Of a DNA stretch of 64,000 nt, positions 24,352 through 36,068 are shown one piece after another; within the stretch, counting starts at the first letter, position 1, and each line of letters starts with the position of its first letter. The translations under genes were made by a program, and so were the position numbers. The stretch is taken from the NCBI RefSeq assembly GCF_033568475.1, contig NC_133121.1, positions 191,234,664-191,298,663 of the forward strand, written 5' to 3'. Below the pieces are notes generated by a model. That model did no database searches. It had not been told where the DNA came from and worked only from the letters and a program-made list of their open reading frames with translations. This stretch comes from Henckelia pumila. Taxonomy: Eukaryota > Streptophyta > Magnoliopsida > Lamiales > Gesneriaceae.

Positions 24352-25546
24352 GATGTAACACCCAGAAATTTTATTACGTAAATTCGCATGCATAATTAGG
24401 GAGATTTAAATTATTTAAATTTTAGAAATATGGATTAAATATTATTTATGTGTTATTATGTCTATTATGGGCATGATTTAATTTATTTTAGCATTTAACC
24501 CATAATTTTGGAAATTCTAGATTTTTAAGAAATTTATTATTTTGATCGCGTAGATGAGACTGTGGACGGACGAGATATTGATTTTTCATTCCTATTATTT
24601 TTAGGAGATTTTAGTAGCCATAAATTATTATTTTTGAAGTTTTTATTCTGAAAAATTATGGTATTTTATTTATATATTTTAGAAAACCCATTTTTAGCCA
24701 AAATAAGTCATTTTAATGACTTTTATTGATTTTTAAAAATTCCTTAAATCATAATTTCGGGATTTATGTTTTATATCAGATTAGTACAAATTTTAGGAGT
24801 TTAAAATTTATATTTTTATGGTATTATATCTATCATAATTATATTTTTTAAACCAATTCTTCCTAATTAAACTAATTATCCTATTTTACTCCCAAAAATC
24901 CCTCCCTACCCTACACTCAAACTTTATCAGCCGCCACCCCACCTCCCTCACCCCCTTCCTCACGTTTTCAGCAGAAACACAACCCCATAGCCAATCTTCA
25001 AGTTTTTCTTTGAGAGTTCGTCGTCCCGGGGCCGTTTACGCATATATCTTCAAGAATTATTATCAAGGCATGTTTAAATCTTTTCGTTTTACACCATATA
25101 AGCTACTACACAATCGATTTTCTGATCCATCATGTTTTTGTACTGTCATCATCGAGTTTATGCAAAAATCTTGATTTGGTGTATGACGTAACTCACGTTT
25201 TGTTGGTTTTCCTTTGGTGCATCCTCACGTTTTTTGTTGGGGATCAGTTCAGGCTGCTGGTTCAAGGGTCAAGGGATGATTTAGGGTCCTAAGGATCAAA
25301 CCATAGCTAGGTTTCAGGCTGGAGAGGGGCTGGCCGAACAGAAACTCCTCGGTTGGGCAGCAGGTGCGCGGTTTAGGGTTCTGGGGAAGAGGGGCTCGCC
25401 CGACCATGCAGGGCCGGGCCAGGGCCAAGCAACGGTCAAGTTAGGACCGTCCAGATGTGTGCTACGTCTGGGCGGTGGTGCTCCGGCCAGGGACGGCCGG
25501 AGCCGGGCGGCAGCAGGCCCTAAAAGCCTGCTGCTCACGCAGCCGA

Positions 25547-25627
25547 GGGGAGGGGGAGGGGGAATCGGGTTGGGTTGGGTCGGGTCTTGGGGGTTCGGGT
25601 TGGGTCTGGGGTGTCGTGGGTTGGGTC
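25547..25627 (+). other. G-quadruplex-prone cluster in LTR B
   Basis: Runs of G with 1-4 base loops: a GGGG-A-GGGGG-A-GGGGG series around 25547-25562, then GGGTTGGGTTGGGTCGGG at 25567-25584, followed by five further G-runs to about 25627. Four G-triplets with two-base loops fit the strict quadruplex pattern. Confidence 0.75.
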
Positions 25628-26221
25628 AGTAGAGTCCGGGTCTGGGTTAGGCGGGCCGGGCTCGGGTATTTTAATTTTTAAGTGTTTATTTATTTAAGTG
25701 GTTTTTGGGCTTTATTAATTAATTAGAAAATTATTTGGGCCTCCAAATAATTTTATTTGGGCCTTAAATAATTTATTTATGTTAGCCCAATGATTTTTAT
25801 GGGCTTATGAGCCCATGAAAATTTTTGGGCCAGTCAGTGGATTTTTAGGTCAGTCTAGGAATTTATTAGGTTAATTAAGTTAACGGGCTTAAATATTTTT
25901 ATTTAGATCCAGTTAGGTTTAAGAAATTAATGTTTGGGCTTTTGGTTTAATTAATGGGCCACCTTAATATTTATTAGGCTTAGAGTGAGTGATCAGCAGT
26001 CTGGACCAACCCATAAAAATTTACTAAGTCCGGAATATATATTTAATTTATTTTATGCATGAAAGTTATTTTTAAGTATAAGTATTTTTATTAAGAAAAA
26101 AATAATTAAATATATATTACGGACACCTTTTCAGTGCATGCATTCATGAAATTTTACATGTTATGATTATGATAAATGTTGAGTATGAAAAAAATATTTC
26201 ATGGAAATTGAAGTGATGTGG

Positions 26222-26325
26222 CAGCATAGAGGTGGTTTACCACCGAGCACATAGGTAGTAGACTACCGTCATAGAGGTGGTTTTACCACCGAGCACAGGG
26301 TAGTTTACTACCAGCATAGAAGTGA
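26222..26325 (+). repeat. Four short palindromes in LTR B
   Basis: In order: GGTGGTTTACCACC, GGTAGTAGACTACC, GGTGGTTTTACCACC, GGTAGTTTACTACC, separated by 'gagcaca' and 'gtcatagag'-type linkers. The two types alternate as a ~50-bp tandem duplication. Confidence 0.9.
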
Positions 26326-27059
26326 ATTTATCCACCGCCACGTACGATGGTTTTTAGACTGATCAGTCGCTCATGATTACGAGCCACACTCATGGATATA
26401 ACCTACTATGTTCTTTATGATTATGACATGCTCAAATGATGTTATGTATTATATGATATAGCACATGGATGTTATTTTATGATGAAAGTTATGACATGGA
26501 AGTATTTTGATGCATTATTTTAAGAGCATGCACACATAGTCATGGATTATGTATATGTATTAGTATGATTATGTGATGCATTATTTTAACCCTTTTTACA
26601 AAAGTTTAGACATGTTGAGCCTGTAGGATCACTACACTTATATGGTGCAGGTGAGCATGATGATTTCTATATAACTCCTACCGATGGCGAGGATGTATGA
26701 GTGAGCATGGCAGTGGCCCCGTAACCGTCGCATTGAGTCTTAGCATGTTTGAGTACTTTTGAAAATTTATAAAACATGTTTCGTATTTTCAGTTTCCAGT
26801 GGTTGAGAGAAATAATTTTATTATGTTTCCGCATTCGAGGTTTATGGATTTTTACTTAGATATTATTATTATTTTTATTTTAGCATGACGTAAGATTTTC
26901 AGTGGTATCATGTTTATTATTTACTTAAGCTTTTGCTTTAAAAATTTTATTTATTGGTAGTATTTTTAATTTTTATACATATATATATGGGCATATGTGT
27001 ATAGTTTTTATTTTTAAAAAAAATAATATTTTTCTACATTTTATTAGTACTAGGCGTTT

Positions 27060-27584
27060 CATATTAAGCCAATTACCTTTGTTTTGCGGGCAAGAGAGGC
27101 CTAGATGAGTTAGATTTTCTGTGGACTATAGTTGAGTAACATTGGTTAGCAGATTTTTTTACCAATTGTCCAGAAACACTCTCTATAGGTGCCCAAAGTC
27201 TAGAGGAGTAAAATATGCATCATCCACCTCGATCGGGAGAGTCGGTGTGTTGGTGATATTTTGTCCTCGGGATCCAAAATGAGAGAAGAGAACCTTTACC
27301 TTGTAATTATCCAGACTTGATAATCCTGGTTTTAAAGACATGCATTTCATTTTATGCATTTTGATTTGGAGTTATTGACATGCTATTGGAATTTCTTGTT
27401 TGGTTGTTTCATATATCGCGTTCGATATATTATTTGATATGCATGTTTTGTCTATTTTACTGGTAATTGTATTCTCATCGGATTTATCCGGCTGTTGTCT
27501 TGTTTTGTATGTGTACTTGGCAACAGGTGGGGCAGGTTCGAGTCAGAAGCTGCATGACTAGATCAAGTTGGAAGTTATAGAAGT
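27060..27584 (+). repeat. Direct repeat copy 2 flanking LTR B
   Basis: Second copy of 23825-24351. Here the sequence continues into the rest of LTR A (27585-28079), so this copy is in its native context on the right, while copy 1 is native on the left. Confidence 0.9.
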
Positions 27585-27787
27585 AAGACTCGGTTTAGAA
27601 ATGAAATTGCATGCCAATCTAGTTATGTTTTGAGAGCTTTTTAGACTCGAATTGTTGTTGAATCTTGTTGTATTGAATAAGTCGACTTTGGTTATCGAAT
27701 ATTGATGTTTTCATGTGGTAATTTCTAATTTGAATTGTTGTTGAAAGTTGGAAAAACATGTTGTGTTTTATGATGTTTTTCTGGGCT

Positions 27788-27980
27788 CAGGGTGCGCTCG
27801 ATCGCACGAATTGGCACGATCGAGCGTAGCCCCTTTTAATCTTGGATAGAAGAAAGCGTAGGAGGGCGCGCTCGATCGCACGAGTTCATGCGATTGAGTG
27901 CGGCACCTCCAATTTTCCCGGCAATGTGTTTTGCTGGATGGCGCGCTCGATCGCACGAGTTCATGCGATCGAGCGCGGAA
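27788..27980 (+). repeat. Three tandem hairpins near the 3' end of LTR A
   Basis: Three modules of the form CGCTCGATCG...CGATCGAGCG lie 100-290 bp before the LTR end. The third is a perfect 13-bp stem GCGCTCGATCGCA with an 8-base loop; the second has two G-T-compatible changes. The same trio occurs at 36183-36365 in the related solo LTR. Confidence 0.9.
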
Positions 27981-28079
27981 ACTTTGAAGAGAAATTTTTT
28001 TTATGTCTTATCTTTTGGATCTTGATTTATTATCGATAGGATTAACTCTTTATTACACGATTAGAATCGAGGTATCACA

Positions 28080-28712
28080 AGATGTGCAGGTCAAAGTCAA
28101 CAAATTTATATTTCCATTAGACTTCGTGGTGCTTAACATGGAAGACGATTTGGATATGTCGTTAGTCTTGGGTAGACCTTTTTTGGCAACCGAAAAGGCC
28201 CTCATCGACGTTCAAAAAGGAAAGTTATTATTGAGAGTAAGAGATGAGGAAATCACCTTTGACGTCTTTAACGCACTTAAACAGCCACTGCACAATCAAG
28301 ATTGTTTTAGGATAGATGCATAGGATTCACTTGTTTAAAATTTTGTGCAAGATGAGTTAAAGGATCCAGTGGAAGCTGTACTCACAAATGGAGGATATGA
28401 AAATGAATTTTATGAGGAGAGGACAAACATTGTAGCATATTTTAAGGAAAACCCTCCCTTAAAGAAGAAAGTGCGATTCCGACTTGAAGAATTGGGAGAT
28501 AGGAAGGATCTAGTTCCTCAAAAATCCAGCCTAGAGACACCACCAATTCTCGAACTTAAACCCTTGCCTTCACATTTGAAATATGTTTATTTGGGTGCAG
28601 ATAATAATTTACCTGTTATTATTTCCTCTTCTTCGACAGGCGTGATTGACGAAAAATTGGTGGAAGTACTTAAGGAGCACAAAGTGCATGCACAAAATCT
28701 TGATGGAAGAGA
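28080..28712 (+). pseudogene. Athila-like protease C-terminus and linker
   Basis: Continues the protease: KVNKFIFPLDFVVLNMEDD, then LVLGRPFLATEKALIDV, ending near a TAG at 28321, and a second frame stretch 28345-28712 with LKPLPSHLKYVYLG, the conserved segment just before the Athila RT. The reading frame meets the Tekay-like insertion at 28717. Confidence 0.85.
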
Positions 28713-28717
28713 AATAT

Positions 28718-30206
28718 TGTAGTGACCCACGCCGTGATCACCTACTAATCAGAAGCTTAAGCATACAATTAACTTAATCAAATAAAACAGAGAAATAACA
28801 ATGAAAATCTTAAACAACAATTAAAATATTGTTATACAACCATATCACATAATCCAGTGTATTAACCCAAATACATCAGAACAAAAGCCTAGACAAAAAC
28901 CCTACTGGCCATCCATCGCCTAAGCTCTCCTGGAACCACCCGCCTAATCCAACTGCAGACCTGCCCTATGGAATAGGGTGTCCAGACACAAAAAAGTAAG
29001 GGAAATGAGCATGAAAATCTCAGTATGAGAGTATGAGTATACGGTATTATATGTGCATGTATTCAAATGAACTGGGTACCAAGACACTCAGGTCAAGAAA
29101 CTAGCTCATAGACCGGCCCAGTGTATATAACACGTTGCGCCATCGCCTCAGGAGGTGGCTCATATGCCCAGTGGATAATGGTGACCTGATACTAGTACAA
29201 GTGTCCAACAATAACGGTGACCTGACACAAGATTTACGTATCCAACCATCCACAAACTCGTAGGGTGAGTGCCCTACTATAGGATACATCTAAGGTAAAT
29301 GCTCAATATCCTCATGTATGCAACATACAGTCATGACATGCTATATATAAAAGATATATAAAGCATGCAATCACATAATTCATGCAAACACATAATACAT
29401 GCATACTCAATTTGGATATCTCAAATAATACTTCCCTACCGTAGTAAGGCAGGTCCTAAAAGCTCCACTCTAGGTCCGAGCCTACCATGCAGCACTACGA
29501 TCCATAAATACCATGCATTACTTAGCATGCCAAACATCACCTAACATGCTCTAAGGGCCTTAATTAAACTATAGTCTACTCCCTATTTACTATAGGGAAC
29601 CAAAGTCATACCTTCGTCCGTCGTCAGCTCGCTGATGTTTAATGCCCCAAAACTTGGGCACCTCTCCGCGACAACCCCGAAACACATTGACAACCTCCGG
29701 ACCAAGCTTAGAAAGGCTGGAAACACCCCAAAACACCTAAAAAATACACTAATACCGAGAGAGATAACTTGGAAAAGTTGTGAGAAAATGAAATCTCGGA
29801 TGGCATATTCATAGGGAACGATCGGAAGCTCCGATTGCCTGATCGGATATTTCGATCGCCTAATCGGAAGCTCCGATCTCGCATGCAGGAAACGTGTGGA
29901 TAAGCTACGATCGGAAGCTCCGATCCTACATGTGTCTGATCAACCTTGACACTTCATTCCATGCGTGGCTGAGAGCAGTTCGAAAGATCCGATCTCACTT
30001 TGGAAGCTCCGATCCGGACGTAGCTTCCGAACTACCAACATTGATTCCGAACTGGTCGGAGGCTCCGATCCTGAGTTCGGAAGCTTCGAACTATCCTTAG
30101 TCCAAAACTTTTCATATTTTGTCCGATTAATTCCAAATCAAGTCCCTAATCCATGCTTAACCATTTTTACTTAATTAATCTAGTAAAATGGAGCCGGGCT
30201 TCTACA
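28718..30206 (-). repeat. 3' LTR of the Tekay-like element
   Basis: 1489 bp, TGTAGTGACC to GCTTCTACA in plus orientation. It contains at least four GATCGGAAGCTCCGATC-type palindromes between 29820 and 30070. A minus-strand polypurine tract (AGTAGGGGGAGAA, 30207-30220) adjoins. Confidence 0.9.
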
Positions 30207-30349
30207 TTCTCCCCCTACTTAAGATATTTTGTCCTCGAATAATCTTAAGTACTGAATGCAGTAAAAATACTGAATAAACATCTTTTATTCAAACAGAATA
30301 TTTTACAAGATACAACAAAAATACAACAATTTCAAAATAACTCTGGATA

Positions 30350-33300
30350 ATCTGTACGCATACGACTCTCAAGTTCCCAAGTGGCTTCTTAACCTCGGCG
30401 CTGCCTTTGAACTAGAACCAGATGAATGAACTTGTTGTGTAAGACCTTATCCTTATGACCTATGATACGCAAAGGTTTCTCCACATACGTCAAATTTGCA
30501 TCCAACTGTACTTCATACGGCTGTAAAATATGAGACTCATCTGCCACATACCGTTGCAACAGTTAAACATGGAACACGTCGTGGATACTTGACAAATACG
30601 GCGGTAACGCCAACCTGTAAGACAAATCTCCAACACTTTCCAAAATCTCAAATGGACCAATGAACCTAGTAGATAGATTACCCTTGAGATCCAATCTCAA
30701 AATCCTGCGAAATGGTGAAACTTTCAAAAACACTTTCTTGCATAGTTCAAAATGCAAAGGTCTGTGCTTAACATTTGCATAACTAGTCTGCCGATCCTAC
30801 GCAGTCTTAATTCTCTTCTTGATCTGTCCAATAATATCAACAGCCTGTTGGACTAACTCTGGTCCCTCTGCCTGTCTTTCCCTTTACTACCTCCCAGAAC
30901 AGTGGAGTACGACATTGTCTCCCGTACAACGCCTCAAACAGAGCCATCCCAATACTGCGATGGTAACTGTTGTTGTATGCGAACTCAATCAATGACAATT
31001 GGTCATGCCATGCTGGACCAAAATCCAAAGAACATGCTTGCAACATGTCTTCAAGAGTACGAATCGTGCGCTCTATACCCATAGTGCGCTGAAGACTCCC
31101 CCAGAACCTGGAAGTAAACCTGGGGTCTCGATCGCTGACTATGCTCACAGGAACTGAATGCAATCGGACAATATCCTGGATGTACAAACGTGCCATTCTG
31201 TAAAAACTGTAATGAAATGTGTTGACTTAGTGAGTCGGTCCACCACAACCCAGATAGCGTCACAATTCCTCGAGGTCACGGGTAAATGGGTCACGAAGTC
31301 CATCGCGATCAACTCCCATTTACACTCAAGAATAGGTAAACTATGAAGCAACCCTCCAGGTCGTCGGTATTCTGCCTTGACCTGCTGACACACCAAACAT
31401 CTCGAAACATAATGATATACACTCCTCTTCATTCTCTTCCACCAAAACCTAGTACGCAAATTCTTGTACATCTTATTGCTTCCTGGATGAATACTCAACT
31501 TAGAACGATGAACCTGAGATAAAATCTCCTCCCTCAAATTATCAACCCCCGAAACAACAATACGGCCTGACAAACAGAGAAAACCATTTGACTGATAGTG
31601 AAATCCAGATGTACTATCATCTCTGGCTAAACGAGCCAAACGTTGGGTCTTCGGATTAGGTATCTGAGCATTTCTAATCCGAGAATACAAAGCTGGCTCA
31701 GATAAGATCACAAACATCTGGATACTCTGCATACCTTTCTTATGCTTGAAGGTGTATTCTGAAGAACAACAATATTCAATTGCACTTTCCACATAACTGG
31801 TCTGAAGTGCGGACACTCTCACCTTGCGACTCAAGGCATCAACAGTGAGATTAACAGTCCCTGGATGGTACTTAATTTCACAGTCATAATCCTTAGGCAA
31901 ATACATCCAACGTCTTTGTCTCATGTCTAACTCCGCCTGAGTAAACAAATACTTGAGACTCTTGTGGCCTGTGAAGATCTCAAATCTCTCGCCATAGAGA
32001 TAATGACGCCAGATCTTCAACGCAAATACAATAGCAGCTAATTCAAGATCATGAACTGGGTAGTTATTCTAGTGAACTTTCAACTGTCTAGAGGCGTATG
32101 TAATCACATGCCCATTCTGAGTCAGGACACATCTCAGTCCCTAAAGAGAAGCATCTGTGTACACCACATACCCTCCAAATTCAGACGGTAAAGCCAACAC
32201 AGGTACATAATTCAACTGTCTACGAAGCTCACAAAAATTCTCTTCATATTCTGAATACCATTCAAAATTTGCGCCCTTCTGAGTAAGTTGTGTCAGGGGT
32301 CGAGCCAGCTACGAGAAATTCGCGATAAATCAACGATAATATCCTGCTAGACCTAAAAAACTGTGGATCTCAGCCACAGTCATCGGGCGCGATCAGTTCA
32401 TTACAGTCTCAATCTTGCTCAAATCCGCCGAAACTCCATCCCTGGATATAATGTGGCCAAGAAATACCACCCGATCCAGCCAGAACTCACACTTACTCAA
32501 CTTAACGTACAACTTTCTATCCCTCAGAGTCTACAACACATGCCTCAGGTGATACGCGTGTTCATTTACATCATGTGAATATACTAAGATATCATCAATG
32601 AACACGACAACAAACTTGTCCAAAAATTCTTGGAATACACGATTCATCAAGTCCATGAATACAGCCGGTGCATTAGTCAACCCAAATGCCATCACTAAGA
32701 ACTCATAATTTCCATACCTAGTCCTGAATGTTGTCTTGACTATATCCTGATCTCGACTCGCATCTGATGATATCCAGACCTCAAATAAATCTTCGAATAA
32801 ACTGAAGTACCCTGCAAATGATCAAACAGATCATCTATTCGAGGCAAAGGATACTTATTATTGATTTTTACCATGTTCAACTGGAGATAGTCAATACATA
32901 GACGCATAGACCCATCTTTATTCTTCACGAATAGAACAGGTGCTCCCCAAGGAAAAACACTGGGACGAATATAACCCTTGTCCAACAGATCCTGAAGATG
33001 CTGCTTCAACTCACGCATCTTTGACGGAGCTAGACGATACGGTGCTCGAGAAATAGGAGCAGTCCCTGACATCAAATCTATGTCGAACTCAACTTCACGC
33101 ACTGGAGGAAATCCTGTAATCTCATTTGGAAACACATCTTGGAATTCGTTCACAACTGGAATATTCTCAATACTAACATTTCCAGCAGATGTATTAACTG
33201 CATAGATGAGGTAGCTTTCCGTGCCAGACTCCAAAGCTCGACAAGCTTTCAAAGTGGATACCAAAGGCATCTGAGGTCACGCACCCTCACCATAGAAAAA

Positions 33301-34692
33301 CCAGCTATCATCACCAACCGGATGAAATCTTACCAATATCCTGGTAAAAATCCACTGAAGCTCGGTATGTATTCAACACATCGATTCCCAAAATAAAATT
33401 GAAATCCTCCATTGCTAATATCATGAGATTCACCATTAAAACATTCCCTTCAAACTCTAAAGGGCAACCCAACACTAGACGCTTAGTCGACGCGGACTGA
33501 CCCGCGGAGTAAAAACAACAACCACTGTGTCTAGTGAAATGTATGACAACTTATACTTCTTAACAAAATGTGCAGAAATGAAAGAATGAGATGCACCAGT
33601 GTCAATGAGTGCAAAAACAGGTATATCAAATAACAGTAACGTACCCTCTATAACCTTCTCATTCTCATACACTGCCTGATCATGCCTCAGGGAAAAAACA
33701 TGGTTGGAAGCACGAGATTTCATATTAGAACCCCCTATCGACAGTCCCTGTGTTCTCTGATGCACTGAAGCCTGAGAACAAAAACCTAAGCCAGAACCAG
33801 AACCAGCTCTCCCGGCCTGTGGACAATCCTTATTTAGGTGACCAATCTCTCTGCATCGGAAACATGCCCCTGAAACCTTCCGGCACCTATTGGCAGGATG
33901 ACTCCTGCCAAAATGTCTGCAAGGGCCCTGATTCTTCCTTCCAAAGCGCATCACATCTCCTAATCCTTAGGAAGAAGTAGAACCAGACTTCTTGAGCGAC
34001 TAAGAACGGGGACCCAAGGAGCTCATGGGTCTTGACGATAAAAAAGATCTGTTATGGTGGATGCTGTCTTCTACCTGGTAACATCGACTTACTAATCTCA
34101 CGTAAGTCATGTCATCTCCCACAACAACTCGGTCATGGATCTCCGGATTAAGGCCTTGGAGGAACAGATTATACTTCACCTCTGTGCTATCAGAAATCTG
34201 GGGGCAATAGGGCAGCAACTCAAAGAACTTCAGCTGATATTCATCGATCGACATCGATCCTTGCCTCAAACTCAGCAACTCGCTCGCCTTTGCTTGTCAG
34301 AGTGCAGAAGGAAAATACATCTTATGGAAAACTGTGTGGAACTCATCCCAGGTAGCAACTCCTCGGGCTGCAATAAAAGTTGCAGATGCAAAATTCCACC
34401 AATTCCGAGCTCGTCCTTCCACCAGGAAATCAAGAGTATCCATCTTTTGCTCCTCAGTGCATCGGAACTCCCGGAAACAGACCTCCATATGTCGCAGCCA
34501 GTTCTCCACATCCTCTGGTGACTCACATCCGACCAAAGGTTTTGGACCCATCTGCATAGACCTATGCATACTGAAAAGCCTGCGATCATCATGGCAATGG
34601 TGATGACGGCCCCGACGATGCTCCCGATCATCACGATCACCCTGGCGTCCACCTACGCTGCCATGGCTACTCTCTTCACCATGACCCGCCAT
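30350..34692 (-). pseudogene. Tekay-like gag-pol polyprotein, interrupted
   Basis: Minus strand. Gag begins at 34692 (MAGHGEES..) with WLRHMEVCFREFRC and ARNWWNFA; gag continues 34278-34000 (SIDEYQLKFFELLPYCP); two zinc knuckles at about 33925-33820 (CRHFGRSHPANRC, CFRCREIGHLNKDC); protease FALIDTGASHSFIS (about 33595); RT start 33270-32740 with [14 protein letters not shown] and [14 protein letters not shown] continues with stops to 32340; RNase H and linker 32020-31860 ([34 protein letters not shown]); integrase zinc finger and core to 30837 ([30 protein letters not shown]); a post-integrase region and chromodomain trace to about 30370 (EATWELE). RT has DYLQLN where DYRELN is usual. Several stops and frameshifts make it non-functional, yet it is the best preserved polyprotein here. 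Confidence 0.9.
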
Positions 34693-34746
34693 CTACACGA
34701 TGATTAAAGGTTAAACCCAATTCCAACAATCTAGATCCAAAGATTA

Positions 34747-34767
34747 CTATGCATGCTCTGATACCAT
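34747..34767 (-). other. tRNA-iMet-type primer-binding site
   Basis: On the minus strand, four bases after the 5' LTR end: TGGTATCAGAGCATGC, matching the 3' end complement of initiator tRNA used by many plant LTR elements. Confidence 0.85.
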
Positions 34768-36068
34768 AAATATAGTGACCCGCGCCGTGATCACCTACTA
34801 ATCAGAAGCTTAAGCATGCAATTAACTTAATCAAATAAAATAGAGAAATAACAGCGGAAATTTTAAACAACAATTAAAATATTGTTATACAAACATATCG
34901 TGTATTAACCCAAATACATCAGAAACAAAAGCCTAGACAAAAACCCTGCTGGCCATCCATCGCCTAAGCTCTCCTGGAACAACCCGCCTCATCTAGCCGC
35001 AGACCTGCCCCATGTAATAGGGTCTCCAGACACAACAAGGTACGATACATGAGCATGAAAATCCAGTACAAGAGTATGAGTATACGGTATTATATGTGCA
35101 TGTATGCAAGTGAACTAGGTACCAAGACACTCAGGTAAAGAAACTAGCTCATAGACCGGGCCTAGAGCATCTAGCACGCTGCGCCGTTGGCTCAAGAGGT
35201 GGCTCATATACCCAGTGGATAATGTGACCTGATACTAGTACAAGTGTCCAACCATAACGGTGATCTGACACAAGACTTACGTATCCAACTATCCACAAAC
35301 TCGTAGGGTGAGTGCCCTACTACATGATACCTTTAAGGTAAAGGCTCAGTATACTCATGTATGCAACATACATTCATGACATGCTGTATATAAAGACATA
35401 TAAAACATGCAATCACATAATTCATTCAAACACATAATATATGCATACTCAATCTGGATATCTCTAATAATACTTCCATACCTTACTAAGGCAGATCCTA
35501 GAAGCTCCCATCTAGGTCCAAGCCTACCATGCAGCACTACAATGCATAAATACCATGCATTACTTAGAATTCCAAACATCACCTAACATGCTCTAAGGGC
35601 CTTAATTAAACTATAGTGTACTCCCTATTTACTATAGGGAACCAAAGTCATACCTTCGTACGTCGTCAGCCCGTTGAGGACGACTGCCCCAAAACTTGGG
35701 CACCTCTCTGCCGCAACCCTGGAGCACCTTTACAACCTCCGGACCAAGCCTAGAAAGGTTGGAGACACCCCCAAAACACCTAAAAATACACTAATAATGA
35801 GAGAGAGAACTTGGAAAAGGTGTGAGAAAATGAAATCTCGGATGGCCTATTTATATGCAACGATCGGAAGCTCCGATCTTGCATGCAGGCCACGTGTGGA
35901 TAGGCTATGATCGGAAGCTCCGATCCTGCCATCGGAAGCTCTGATCCTGAACGTGTCCGATTAACCTTGACACCTCATTGCATGCATGGCTAAGAGAAGA
36001 TCGGAAGCTCCGATCTAACTTCGGAAGCTCAGATCCGGATGTAGCTTCCGAACTACCAACATTGCTTC

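Larger units (their letters stand above)
24354..27061 (+). mobile_element. LTR B: second LTR type inside solo LTR A
   Basis: Starts TGTAACACCCAG and ends GGCGTTTCA, a typical plant Gypsy LTR form of about 2.7 kb; no coding region is present. The neighbouring five bases do not match (AGTGA left, TATTA right). It contains a GC-rich block (25310-25680) unlike the AT-rich surroundings, with a G-run cluster and a perfect 9-bp stem (GCAGCAGGC, 25510-25518, with 25526-25534), and a cluster of four short palindromes at 26225-26320. Confidence 0.7.
22771..28079 (+). mobile_element. Solo LTR A (Gypsy) with internal rearrangement
   Basis: It begins TGTAATGCCCCG, ends GGTATCACA and is flanked by AGATG at 22766-22770 and 28080-28084. 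Its own sequence is 22771-24353 plus 27585-28079, about 2.08 kb, almost exactly the length of the related solo LTR at 36069-38153 (2085 bp), which begins TGTAAGGCCCGAG on the minus strand. Between these parts are LTR B and a second 525-bp copy of the preceding segment. No internal coding region is present. The shared GGCAACAG.GGGGCAGG motif links it with the other solo LTR. Confidence 0.85.

Noticed and set aside
25314..25681. Two GC-rich open frames on opposite strands
   Set aside because: They come from a GC-rich island in LTR B with Pro/Ala/Arg or Gly/Arg bias and show no domain.
34135..34603. Open frames on the plus strand over the Tekay gag
   Set aside because: The minus strand carries the recognisable gag; these are shadows.
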